This document shows, piece after piece, positions 25,608 to 30,949 of a stretch of 30,949 nucleotides of DNA; position 1 is the first letter of the stretch, and each line of letters begins with the position of its first letter. Source of the stretch: a virus; the IMG/VR virus record IMGVR_UViG_3300010157_004183, positions 1-30,949 of that record. One strand, written 5' to 3'. Below the pieces are notes generated by a model, which was given only the letters and a program-made list of their open reading frames with translations, was not told the DNA's origin and made no database searches. Made by a program: the position numbers and the translations under genes.

Positions 25608-26262
25608 CAATTTCTCCCCTGCTATTGAAGGAATAATTGAATACTCGATTAGAGAATACCTAGGATTGCTTGACCCAAATCCAATCAAGTTAGAAGACAT
25701 TACACCGGTTACGCTTCCTTTACAACAGCATCTTAAAGGTTTTTATTATTGCAGTTCACCACACTACCTAGTAGAGCGAGAATCACAATCTAGATACAGA
25801 AAAAGGTGGGATTATCAAGAAAGACATTTAGATTGGGGCAATAAGAAAGCCAAATTTAGTGGAAGTGATGGACAATTCAAATCTTATGATCTTCCTTTAT
25901 TCCTGAGACACACTACCCGTATTGATTGGTTTGTTGTCGGAAACTTTGATGAGATTCTATCAGCATTAGATAGAGTGACACACCTAGGCAAAAAACGCTC
26001 TCAGGGATTCGGATTGGTCGAGAAATGGGTAGTAAAATCTATTGATCAAGATTGGTCACTGTGGGGCAATAAAGGGCAAATTATGCGTCCTATTCCAGCC
26101 AGTATTTATCAGGATGTATTTCACAAACCACTTCCACCTGACCTAGTTCTGACGGCTTGGCGATTACCATCTTGGCACGTAGAAAACCAGACCTTGTGTG
26201 TGGTGCCAAAAGGAAATGTACAACAAAAAATTGAAAGACCTGTATTGAGAAAACTTGGATAA
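25555..26262 (+). CDS. csf3: Csf3 (Cas5-like) subunit of a type IV CRISPR effector
   Basis: This 235-residue protein has the Csf3 pattern: an N-terminal LQITAYLAAPLAV strand; ESQSRYRKRWDYQE, then the FSGSDGQFKSYDLPL region near 101-115; TRIDWFVVGN, FDEILSALDRVTHL; and the glycine-rich GKKRSQGFGLVEKW at 145-158. Csf3 caps the 5' handle of the CRISPR RNA and contacts Csf2. No cleavage residues are expected where a separate Cas6 exists. The ATG 25555 overlaps the Cys-rich ORF, and the CysH-like gene follows 26 bp later in the same direction. Confidence 0.82.
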   Translation: MIPLQITAYLAAPLAVTDNFSPAIEGIIEYSIREYLGLLDPNPIKLEDITPVTLPLQQHLKGFYYCSSPHYLVERESQSRYRKRWDYQERHLDWGNKKAKFSGSDGQFKSYDLPLFLRHTTRIDWFVVGNFDEILSALDRVTHLGKKRSQGFGLVEKWVVKSIDQDWSLWGNKGQIMRPIPASIYQDVFHKPLPPDLVLTAWRLPSWHVENQTLCVVPKGNVQQKIERPVLRKLG

Positions 26263-26288
26263 ATTGTAAATATTTTATTTGAAAATGT

Positions 26289-27008
26289 ATGGATATAGAA
26301 CAAGAAAAACAATATTTTAAAGACTACGCTAAATTATCTGGCTTTAAAACTAAAGTAGAAAAAGCCAAAGAAACAATTAAAACAGCATTAGCAATAGATA
26401 AAGCTTATATTGGTATCAGTTGGGGTAAAGATTCTATTGTGCTCTTGCATCTTTGCCAACAAATTCAACCAGATATTTTAGCAATTTGTTATAGTTCTAT
26501 TGAACAAGAATATGTGGCGAATTATGCTGAGACAATTTCTAGATATTGTAAAACATTTACTCCCAATTATTTGGATATTAAAGCAAAAGAAGGAAATGCT
26601 GAGACTAATGACACAGTTAAAGACCGTATATCAGCAGTAATTGATTATCCTGTAGCTTTCGTGGGATTAAGAGCAGAAGAAAGTAAACCTAGGTTTATTA
26701 CCTTAAAAAAATACGGTTTAATTCATCAATACACATCAGGAAAATACAAAGGACAATATAGGATTGCTCCTTTGGCTTGGTGGACTTGGCAAGATATTTG
26801 GGCTTACATATTTTCTAATGATCTGCCATATCTTGATCTATACGATAAAATAGACCGACAATGGGGCAGAACTACAGCCCATGCTAAATATTTTTATTCT
26901 TCTAATAAAGATACAAGGTGGCAAAAAACTTCACTGGAAACAATGAAAGCTGTAAATCCGGTATTATATAATTATCTAATTTATAACGTACCTGAGGCTT
27001 TTACATAA
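26289..27008 (+). CDS. CysH-like PP-loop protein next to type IV cas genes (239 aa)
   Basis: The PP-loop is SWGKDSIVLLHL at residues 44-55 (SxGKDS, with Trp replacing the usual second Gly). VGLRAEESKPR and APLAWWTWQDIWAYIFSNDL follow, as in phosphoadenosine-phosphosulfate reductase-fold proteins. The C-terminal ECGxH-type catalytic Cys motif of true CysH is absent, so sulfate reduction is unlikely. CysH-like genes are a conserved but unexplained companion of type IV-B systems, which supports a link with csf2/csf3. Its stop overlaps the next start as TAATG, so it is translationally coupled to the Coq4-like gene. Confidence 0.8.
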   Translation: MDIEQEKQYFKDYAKLSGFKTKVEKAKETIKTALAIDKAYIGISWGKDSIVLLHLCQQIQPDILAICYSSIEQEYVANYAETISRYCKTFTPNYLDIKAKEGNAETNDTVKDRISAVIDYPVAFVGLRAEESKPRFITLKKYGLIHQYTSGKYKGQYRIAPLAWWTWQDIWAYIFSNDLPYLDLYDKIDRQWGRTTAHAKYFYSSNKDTRWQKTSLETMKAVNPVLYNYLIYNVPEAFT

Positions 27009-27784
27009 TGGTTATTGATTTTCTAAAAAGAATTTTAACTGATGACAATTTGTTTCAACAAATTATTGATTCCGATGACAAAATAAAAACTATTCAAAAT
27101 ATTGAATCTAATATTGATTTAGGTGAGTTATTTGAACCTGCTGAATCTTGTCCACCTGATAAATTATGGGCAATTTTTAGCCGTATTAGGTTTGAATATG
27201 TGCGACCGGTTAAGTTTAAATATATTCCTGCTACTTGTGTTGTGTCTATGGAAAAAATGCCTAGGATTTTTCCTTTTATGCCTGAAGAGGATTTAATGAT
27301 AGGTTTAAAAACTTATTTTTTAGAATCATTAAATCCTAAACAAGAAAATGTAGCTTTATTTCAAAAATTTTCAAAATGTGATGAAAATACAGTAGGGCTT
27401 ACTTTTTACGAATATTACAAAGCTAATAACGGACTAGATGCAATTGTAAAACCTTCTATGTTTCCTAGCAGTTATATTTTAATTCACGATTTTCACCACT
27501 TGCTTTTAAATGTTCCACCCACAACTAAAGGAGAATTAGAAGTATTAGCCTTTGAAGAAGGTTTGATCAATCGTACACAACCACCAATTTTATTACTGGA
27601 ACAACTTCAAATCTTTTTGGAATCTCAAGGGCATAAACTTTTTGAAACAGAAAGATTATGTAAAGCTTGGAATATTGGCGCTAATTGTCCGCAAGGTATT
27701 TTTGATGATTTTCCTTTATTGGACTATATCAACAAAAATTTAGACGAAACCCGAAAAGAATTAGGTGTTTCAAAATTAAACTAA
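27008..27784 (+). CDS. Coq4-like protein with intact HDxxHx11E motif (258 aa)
   Basis: H160-D161-x2-H164-x11-E176 (IHDFHH, then GELE) exactly fits the metal-binding motif of Coq4, a family that in ubiquinone synthesis organises the complex or processes the ring. Surroundings also fit: SSYILIHDFHHLLLNVPPTT before the Glu and LEVLAFEEGL after it. The rest of the protein is helical and has an unassigned N-terminal 130 residues. Phages make no ubiquinone, so its role here is unknown; cyanobacteria use plastoquinone. It is translationally coupled to the CysH-like gene (TAATG) and ends in a strong terminator before cas6. Confidence 0.72.
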   Translation: MVIDFLKRILTDDNLFQQIIDSDDKIKTIQNIESNIDLGELFEPAESCPPDKLWAIFSRIRFEYVRPVKFKYIPATCVVSMEKMPRIFPFMPEEDLMIGLKTYFLESLNPKQENVALFQKFSKCDENTVGLTFYEYYKANNGLDAIVKPSMFPSSYILIHDFHHLLLNVPPTTKGELEVLAFEEGLINRTQPPILLLEQLQIFLESQGHKLFETERLCKAWNIGANCPQGIFDDFPLLDYINKNLDETRKELGVSKLN

Positions 27785-27787
27785 TAT

Positions 27788-27821
27788 AAAATATCCTCAC
27801 TTTAATTTGTGGGGATATTTT
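27788..27821 (+). terminator. Intrinsic terminator between the Coq4-like gene and cas6
   Basis: A 13-bp stem, AAAATATCCTCAC (27788-27800) with GTGGGGATATTTT (27809-27821), has one G-T pair and an 8-nt loop. It begins 4 bp after the TAA stop, and the cas6 ATG lies only 14 nt past it. cas6 therefore needs read-through or is expressed conditionally. Confidence 0.85.
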
Positions 27822-27834
27822 ATGCAAATTATAT

Positions 27835-28410
27835 ATGCTAATTGACGTTGTTTTTCCTGTATCTGGCATTAGTCTAAACGCTGACCATAACTATTATCTC
27901 TTTGCTGCTCTTTGCTATGCAGTGCCTGAATTTCACACGCTAGAAAATTTTTCCTTTAATACAATTAACGGAGTGCCAAACAACCAAGGTTTAATCAAAT
28001 TGGGCAATCAATCAATCCTCAGAATCAGACTGCCTTTAGAATCATACAAACTAGTTAATACACTAAGTAATAAAATATTAATTATCAATGGAAACCAAAT
28101 TGAACTAGGTTTACCATCTTATCAAACTATACAACCTAAACAAATTTTAACTAGTCGGATAGTCACAATCAAGGAAGCCTACACTGGTGAAAATTTTGTA
28201 AAAAGTTGTCAATTTCGCCTACAAAACTTAAATATTAATGCATCTCTATTGATTGCCAGACGATTGAGTGTAAGAATCACCAAGTGCCGACCTTATAATG
28301 TTGTTGGGTTTACTACAATATTAAAAAACTTAACTCCTGATGACTCTATAAAAGTTCAGGAGTTAGGTTTAGGTGGGAAAAGGCGTTTAGGTTGTGGAGT
28401 GTTTGTTTAA
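27835..28410 (+). CDS. cas6: Cas6 endoribonuclease of the Cmx6 (type I-MYXAN-like) family
   Basis: Cas6 cuts CRISPR precursor RNA within repeats. This 191-residue protein opens with DVVFPVSGISLNADHNYYLF, holding the usual candidate catalytic His (H18) in DHxYxL. It closes with the Gly-rich loop GLGGKRRLGCGVF (178-190), the clearest Cas6/Cmx6 signature. A central IELGLPSYQTIQP and SRIVTIKEA agree with the same family. The ferredoxin-like RAMP pair is complete, so it is not truncated. It stands behind a terminator and last in the module, with no CRISPR array in the window; it may process host or distantly encoded arrays. Confidence 0.85.
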   Translation: MLIDVVFPVSGISLNADHNYYLFAALCYAVPEFHTLENFSFNTINGVPNNQGLIKLGNQSILRIRLPLESYKLVNTLSNKILIINGNQIELGLPSYQTIQPKQILTSRIVTIKEAYTGENFVKSCQFRLQNLNINASLLIARRLSVRITKCRPYNVVGFTTILKNLTPDDSIKVQELGLGGKRRLGCGVFV

Positions 28411-28421
28411 TTTTCTATAGC

Positions 28422-28445
28422 AAAAAAAGCGGTTGTTAGCCGCTT
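28422..28445 (-). terminator. Terminator between converging cas6 and the 112-residue gene
   Basis: AAGCGG (28427-28432) pairs with CCGCTT (28440-28445). On the minus strand it ends in a T7 run (plus-strand A7 at 28422-28428), so it best serves the minus-strand gene ending at 28465. It may also stop the cas6 transcript, with TTGTTA/TAACAA as an alternative fold. Confidence 0.75.
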
Positions 28446-28464
28446 GATAACAAATATTATTTTT

Positions 28465-28803
28465 TTAAAATTTAAAATCTATTCCTTCGGATTCAATATA
28501 ATTTTCATCTTTTAAAACTATATTAAATTTTTGTTTTACAGTTTCTTTAAATTCTGCCCAAATATCTTGAATTGCCCAATCTATGGCATTTTTATATTCA
28601 TCGTTATCAATTCTGTAAACAATTCCTCGATCGTCAACAACCTCTATTGTTTTTTGATAACTTGTCGTTGCTTTTTCTAAAACATCATTTATTTGATTTG
28701 GCTTTGTTAAGCCAGTTTCATGTTCATTAAAATCTATTGCAGCATTTAATTCAATGTCGTTGACTTTGAATGTAAAAAATACTATACCTGTTGATACTGT
28801 CAT
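28465..28803 (-). CDS. Hypothetical protein (112 aa)
   Basis: ATG 28803 has an AAGGAG box about 11 nt ahead. The protein is beta-rich at the N-terminus (STGIVFFTFKVNDIELNAAI) and helical and charged toward the C-terminus (AIDWAIQDIWAEFKETVKQ). I recognise no family. It has its own promoter at 28841-28869, sharing a 27-bp box with the promoter of the gene at 29271, so the two are probably expressed together under the regulator between them. Confidence 0.75.
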   Translation of the reverse strand: MTVSTGIVFFTFKVNDIELNAAIDFNEHETGLTKPNQINDVLEKATTSYQKTIEVVDDRGIVYRIDNDEYKNAIDWAIQDIWAEFKETVKQKFNIVLKDENYIESEGIDFKF

Positions 28804-28840
28804 TGCTTTTAGCTCCTTGGGTTAATCTCTAACTTTCTTT

Positions 28841-28869
28841 AGTTTAGTCGGTTATTTTGGTCTTGTCAA
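28841..28869 (-). promoter_or_regulatory. Sigma-70 type promoter of the 112-residue gene
   Basis: On the minus strand TTGACA (28869-28864), a 17-bp spacer, then TAAACT (28846-28841). The transcript would start about 30 nt upstream of ATG 28803. Confidence 0.7.
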
Positions 28870-28882
28870 GAGTTTTCAAAAA
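28856..28882 (-). repeat. 27-bp shared promoter box, copy A (inverted relative to copy B at 29193-29219)
   Basis: The reverse complement of 28856-28882 matches 29193-29219 at 26 of 27 bases. Both copies contain the -35 TTGACA of a promoter and about 12 bases upstream of it. They face outward from the RHH-like gene, so the box is a likely shared operator or activator site. Confidence 0.85.
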
Positions 28883-28894
28883 AATATTTTGGTA

Positions 28895-28909
28895 ATTCTA
28901 GGCTAGAAT
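28895..28909. promoter_or_regulatory. 15-bp palindrome upstream of the RHH-like gene
   Basis: ATTCTAG-G-CTAGAAT is a perfect inverted repeat with one central base, 25 bp before ATG 28935. TAGAAT within it (28904-28909) could be a -10 element. The site suits autoregulation by the RHH-like product, although no binding data can be inferred. Confidence 0.55.
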
Positions 28910-28934
28910 CAAAAGAGCACTAATTAGATTATAT

Positions 28935-29225
28935 ATGCCAGAAAAACAAACTACTCAAGATACCAAGACAGAAAACCGAGGTGGGTCTCGCCCCAATAGT
29001 GGTCGTAAACCTCGTTTACCAGAGGAAAAATGTACGCACCAGCTTAGTCTTGTGGTACAGAAATCTTTACACGACAAAATAGAGGAACTGTCAAAGGATT
29101 ATGGAAAACATAAAAGTACAGTAGCTGCTATCCTTTTGCAGCAATACCTTTCAGATGAGTACATTGAGTCAAGCAAAAATATTTTAAAAAACTTTTTGAA
29201 AACTCTTGACAAAACCAAAGAATAG
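28935..29225 (+). CDS. RHH/AT-hook-like DNA-binding protein (96 aa)
   Basis: The N-terminus holds RGGSRPNSGRKPRLPEEK, the AT-hook-like 'GGxRPxxGRKP' tail of small phage and plasmid DNA-binding proteins. Residues about 35-75 (HQLSLVVQKSLHDKIEELSK, then GKHKSTVAAILLQQYL) fit a ribbon-helix-helix fold: a beta strand, helix, turn and second helix. It is predicted to bind DNA as a dimer. Its coding end contains the -35 region of the next promoter (29206-29211), and outward-facing 27-bp boxes lie on both sides, so it is a good candidate regulator of both neighbours. Confidence 0.7.
   Translation: MPEKQTTQDTKTENRGGSRPNSGRKPRLPEEKCTHQLSLVVQKSLHDKIEELSKDYGKHKSTVAAILLQQYLSDEYIESSKNILKNFLKTLDKTKE
29193..29219 (+). 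repeat. 27-bp shared promoter box, copy B (inside the RHH-like gene's 3' end)
   Basis: This is the partner of the copy at 28856-28882. It codes for the last residues of the RHH-like protein (FLKTLDKTK) while also forming the -35 region of the downstream promoter. The 26 of 27 base match despite the coding constraint argues for selection or recent duplication. Confidence 0.85.
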
Positions 29226-29234
29226 AGTGATAAT
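29206..29234 (+). promoter_or_regulatory. Sigma-70 type promoter of the 148-residue gene
   Basis: TTGACA (29206-29211), 17-bp spacer, GATAAT (29229-29234), about 30 nt before the ATG at 29271. The -35 lies within the RHH-like gene. Confidence 0.75.
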
Positions 29235-29270
29235 AAAGAAAGTTAAGAAACACAACAAGGAGACAAGCCA

Positions 29271-29717
29271 ATGACTACTGCCAACAAAACCTTAGAAAAA
29301 TTAATTGATCAGTCTTATGATTTACAAGGTCTCATAAAAGCAAGTCAAATATTAACCACGATCGCTTGGGATCAATACCCAAGTAATGCTTTTAAACATT
29401 TAGTAGAAGAAATCAAAACAATCTTTCCTGAATTAGGAGAGCTTATTTCTGATAAAGGCATTACATTTACCGTACTATGGAATGATAAAACTTCTGCTAG
29501 TGGATATTTTCAAAAAGGTATTCAAATTGATACAGAAGAATGGTATTCAGACTATTCAAAAAATGATGTCATTAAAAAATTAAAAGAGTTTGAAGATACT
29601 TACGACCAAGTAAGAGATGCTTTTGAAAAGTTTCAATGTTCCGTGGAAAAAGAAATCAGAGAGTATCTAAATCAGAATGATATTTTGGATTCTGATTTAG
29701 ATAATTTAGTTGATTAA
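29271..29717 (+). CDS. Hypothetical protein (148 aa)
   Basis: ATG 29271 has AAGGAG at 29257-29262, the best ribosome site in the window, and a consensus-like promoter, so it should be strongly expressed. The acidic protein is mostly helical with a central beta segment (ITFTVLWNDKTSASGYFQKG). A charged C-terminal helix (DAFEKFQCSVEKEIREYL) follows. No family is recognised. Strong expression signals and a shared regulatory box with the 112-residue gene suggest an early or host-takeover function, which is inference. Confidence 0.75.
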   Translation: MTTANKTLEKLIDQSYDLQGLIKASQILTTIAWDQYPSNAFKHLVEEIKTIFPELGELISDKGITFTVLWNDKTSASGYFQKGIQIDTEEWYSDYSKNDVIKKLKEFEDTYDQVRDAFEKFQCSVEKEIREYLNQNDILDSDLDNLVD

Positions 29718-29726
29718 TATTTGTTC

Positions 29727-29753
29727 AGAGCCTTGAAATATAGGCTCTATTTT
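29727..29753 (+). terminator. Intrinsic terminator after the 148-residue gene
   Basis: AGAGCC (29727-29732) pairs with GGCTCT (29743-29748), followed by ATTTTG. The T tract is short. Confidence 0.75.
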
Positions 29754-29777
29754 GCTATAAAATAACGGAGAAAAAAT

Positions 29778-30086
29778 ATGAATGTAAATGCTTTTATGAT
29801 ATGGGCTGTTAAAGCTTATATATCAGCAGAAGATACATCAGAAGATTTATTGTTTTACGATCCTACATCTCAAGATTGGATAATAAAAAATAAATCTTCA
29901 AATGAAGAATTACCTAAAGTTTATCAGCAAATTGTTTCAATAGATGAGCTGTTTGATAATTTTGATAAATTTGTAATTCCAATCGATATCGCTAAAACTC
30001 CTAATGAAATGGCTGATAAATTGTTAGACTGCGTTTTTAGCTTTGCCAAAAAGGTAGATAAAATTTACCATCCAGAACTTTATTGA
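29778..30086 (+). CDS. Hypothetical protein (102 aa)
   Basis: ATG 29778 follows a GGAG box. The acidic protein (VNAFMIWAVKAYISAEDTSE, then FYDPTSQDWIIKN) is of unknown family. It lies between two terminators, so it is monocistronic or depends on read-through; no separate promoter was pinned down in the 60-bp gap. Confidence 0.7.
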   Translation: MNVNAFMIWAVKAYISAEDTSEDLLFYDPTSQDWIIKNKSSNEELPKVYQQIVSIDELFDNFDKFVIPIDIAKTPNEMADKLLDCVFSFAKKVDKIYHPELY

Positions 30087-30096
30087 AAAATGTTTG

Positions 30097-30121
30097 CCTA
30101 CTTTTTTAAGTAGGTTTTTTT
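30097..30121 (+). terminator. Intrinsic terminator directly abutting the next start codon
   Basis: CCTACTT (30097-30103), loop TTTT, AAGTAGG (30108-30114), then T7. The next gene's ATG begins at the following base, 30122. Confidence 0.85.
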
Positions 30122-30949
30122 ATGTTAGTTGCAAAATCCATTTACCTTTCTGGGCAGTTAGTTGCGGCTGCCCAGTGTGATTATCAATCCTATAAAATAC
30201 TAGGGTTAGTTTGCCCTTTTTGCTCTGAAGCAGTTTTTTTAAGAGCGGGAACTGTTCGGGATACTACGCTTAGAAATGGAAAAAAAGTAACACAATCTGT
30301 TCCTCCAAACTTTGCCCATTATTCTGAGGTTTTTGCGGGAACAGATTGTGAAATAAGGTCAAAATCTAAAGAAGGAAAAGAAAAATTAGAAAAATTGATT
30401 ATTGAAGCTAAAAATCAACGTTTAAAGCTTTTTAATCAACGACTTTGGGAATTGTTTAAAAAAGACAGAAACGTTCGAGAAAAAAAGCTGATAGATACTT
30501 CTAAACGTAATTTTAATTCTCTTAAAGAAGTAGAGGATTTATCGCGCATAACTCAAAAATGGTGGAAAAGTAATCTCCAAAAAGTTTATGCATACATCCA
30601 AGAAGTATCCGATTCTTTTGACAAGATTACTACAAAAGAGGCTCAATACAACTTAGGTTTATCTGGAGATGTGATACAAGAACAAAAAGAAATAAACAAA
30701 AAGTATTTTGACAATGTATCACAACAATTTCATATTCAAGTATGCAAAGAGATTGCTGATTTTCTTTGCACACCTACGGCTGCACTTGCTTTTTATCGGC
30801 TAGTGCAATGTGCAATTTATACAATGAGTTTTACGCCACCTGAGTTGGCAGATACATTAAAAATATTTATGCAAGAACCGGAATACTTGTCTATGACCAT
30901 AGCAGGACAAATATACGGAACTCATTGGATAAATATACTGAAAGATGAA
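30122..30949 (+). CDS. CoiA-like zinc-finger protein, cut by the right edge (at least 276 aa)
   Basis: The frame from ATG 30122 is open to the end of the window. Near the N-terminus LVCPFCSEAVFLRAG (C31, C34), NFAHYSEV (H66) and TDCEIR (C76) resemble the zinc finger that opens CoiA-like competence/restriction-endonuclease-fold proteins (CPxC followed by HFxH). A charged Lys/Glu-rich helix follows (SKSKEGKEKLEKLIIEAKNQ), as in that family. The nuclease core, if present, lies past the edge. It starts right after a terminator hairpin, so expression may need read-through. Confidence 0.72.
   Translation, partial: MLVAKSIYLSGQLVAAAQCDYQSYKILGLVCPFCSEAVFLRAGTVRDTTLRNGKKVTQSVPPNFAHYSEVFAGTDCEIRSKSKEGKEKLEKLIIEAKNQRLKLFNQRLWELFKKDRNVREKKLIDTSKRNFNSLKEVEDLSRITQKWWKSNLQKVYAYIQEVSDSFDKITTKEAQYNLGLSGDVIQEQKEINKKYFDNVSQQFHIQVCKEIADFLCTPTAALAFYRLVQCAIYTMSFTPPELADTLKIFMQEPEYLSMTIAGQIYGTHWINILKDE

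Noticed and set aside
26289-27008. True CysH sulfate-assimilation enzyme
   Set aside because: The C-terminal ECGxH-type catalytic cysteine motif is missing and no other assimilation gene is nearby.

Overview
The window looks like part of a tailed double-stranded DNA phage or prophage, probably of a cyanobacterium. It is strongly AT-rich with tightly packed, often overlapping genes. It holds a tail-tip cassette of the gene-transfer-agent type (DUF2460/DUF2163, NlpC/P60, Phage-tail_3-like hub, LamG and collagen-like fibre) and a giant tape measure protein. The cyanobacterial host is inferred from the flavour of several proteins (Cmx6-type Cas6, LamG/DUF2793 fibre proteins, HTH regulators). No integrase, capsid, terminase, tRNA or CRISPR array is visible, so phage, prophage and phage-plasmid cannot be separated here.

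Layout. (1) 2-7846, plus strand: the tape measure gene, cut by the left edge, with an embedded GH104-like lytic domain and two sets of in-frame tandem repeats. (2) 7906-9990: a minus-strand cluster of small genes with a compact Rad52-type annealing protein and a nonsense-interrupted gene, next to a plus-strand Cro/C1 regulator whose 3' end overlaps a minus-strand winged-helix gene. (3) 10034-19198, minus strand: one tail-tip operon transcribed as fibre, LamG protein, DUF2460-DUF2163 fusion, NlpC/P60 peptidase and central hub. The hub is split into two frames at a T7 run. (4) 19409-23902, plus strand: unknown protein, DndC-like ATP-pyrophosphatase, two zinc-finger proteins, a glycosyltransferase-like protein and an unknown 171-residue protein. 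(5) 23895-28410, plus strand: a short frameshifted gene with a dnaX-type slippery site, a 29-residue membrane peptide, then csf2 (Cas7), a Cys-rich small ORF, csf3 (Cas5), a CysH-like enzyme, a Coq4-like protein and a Cmx6-type cas6. (6) 28465-30949: small hypothetical genes around an RHH/AT-hook-like regulator flanked by two outward-facing promoters that share a 27-bp box, then a CoiA-like zinc-finger gene cut by the right edge.

The most unusual element is region 5. It is a type IV-like CRISPR effector module without recognisable csf1, dinG, nuclease, adaptation genes or array. It carries its own Cas6 and is interleaved with a CysH-family enzyme (a hallmark of type IV-B) and with a Coq4-family protein that keeps the complete HDxxHx11E motif and is translationally coupled to cysH. 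A second, larger PAPS-reductase/DndC-type enzyme lies about 3 kb upstream. A plausible but unproven reading is that the phage encodes an RNA-guided complex fed by CRISPR RNAs from a host or distant array.

Regulation visible in the sequence includes many intrinsic terminators, one palindromic operator candidate in front of the Cro/C1 gene, one in front of the RHH gene, and the duplicated box covering the -35 elements of the two promoters flanking the RHH gene.
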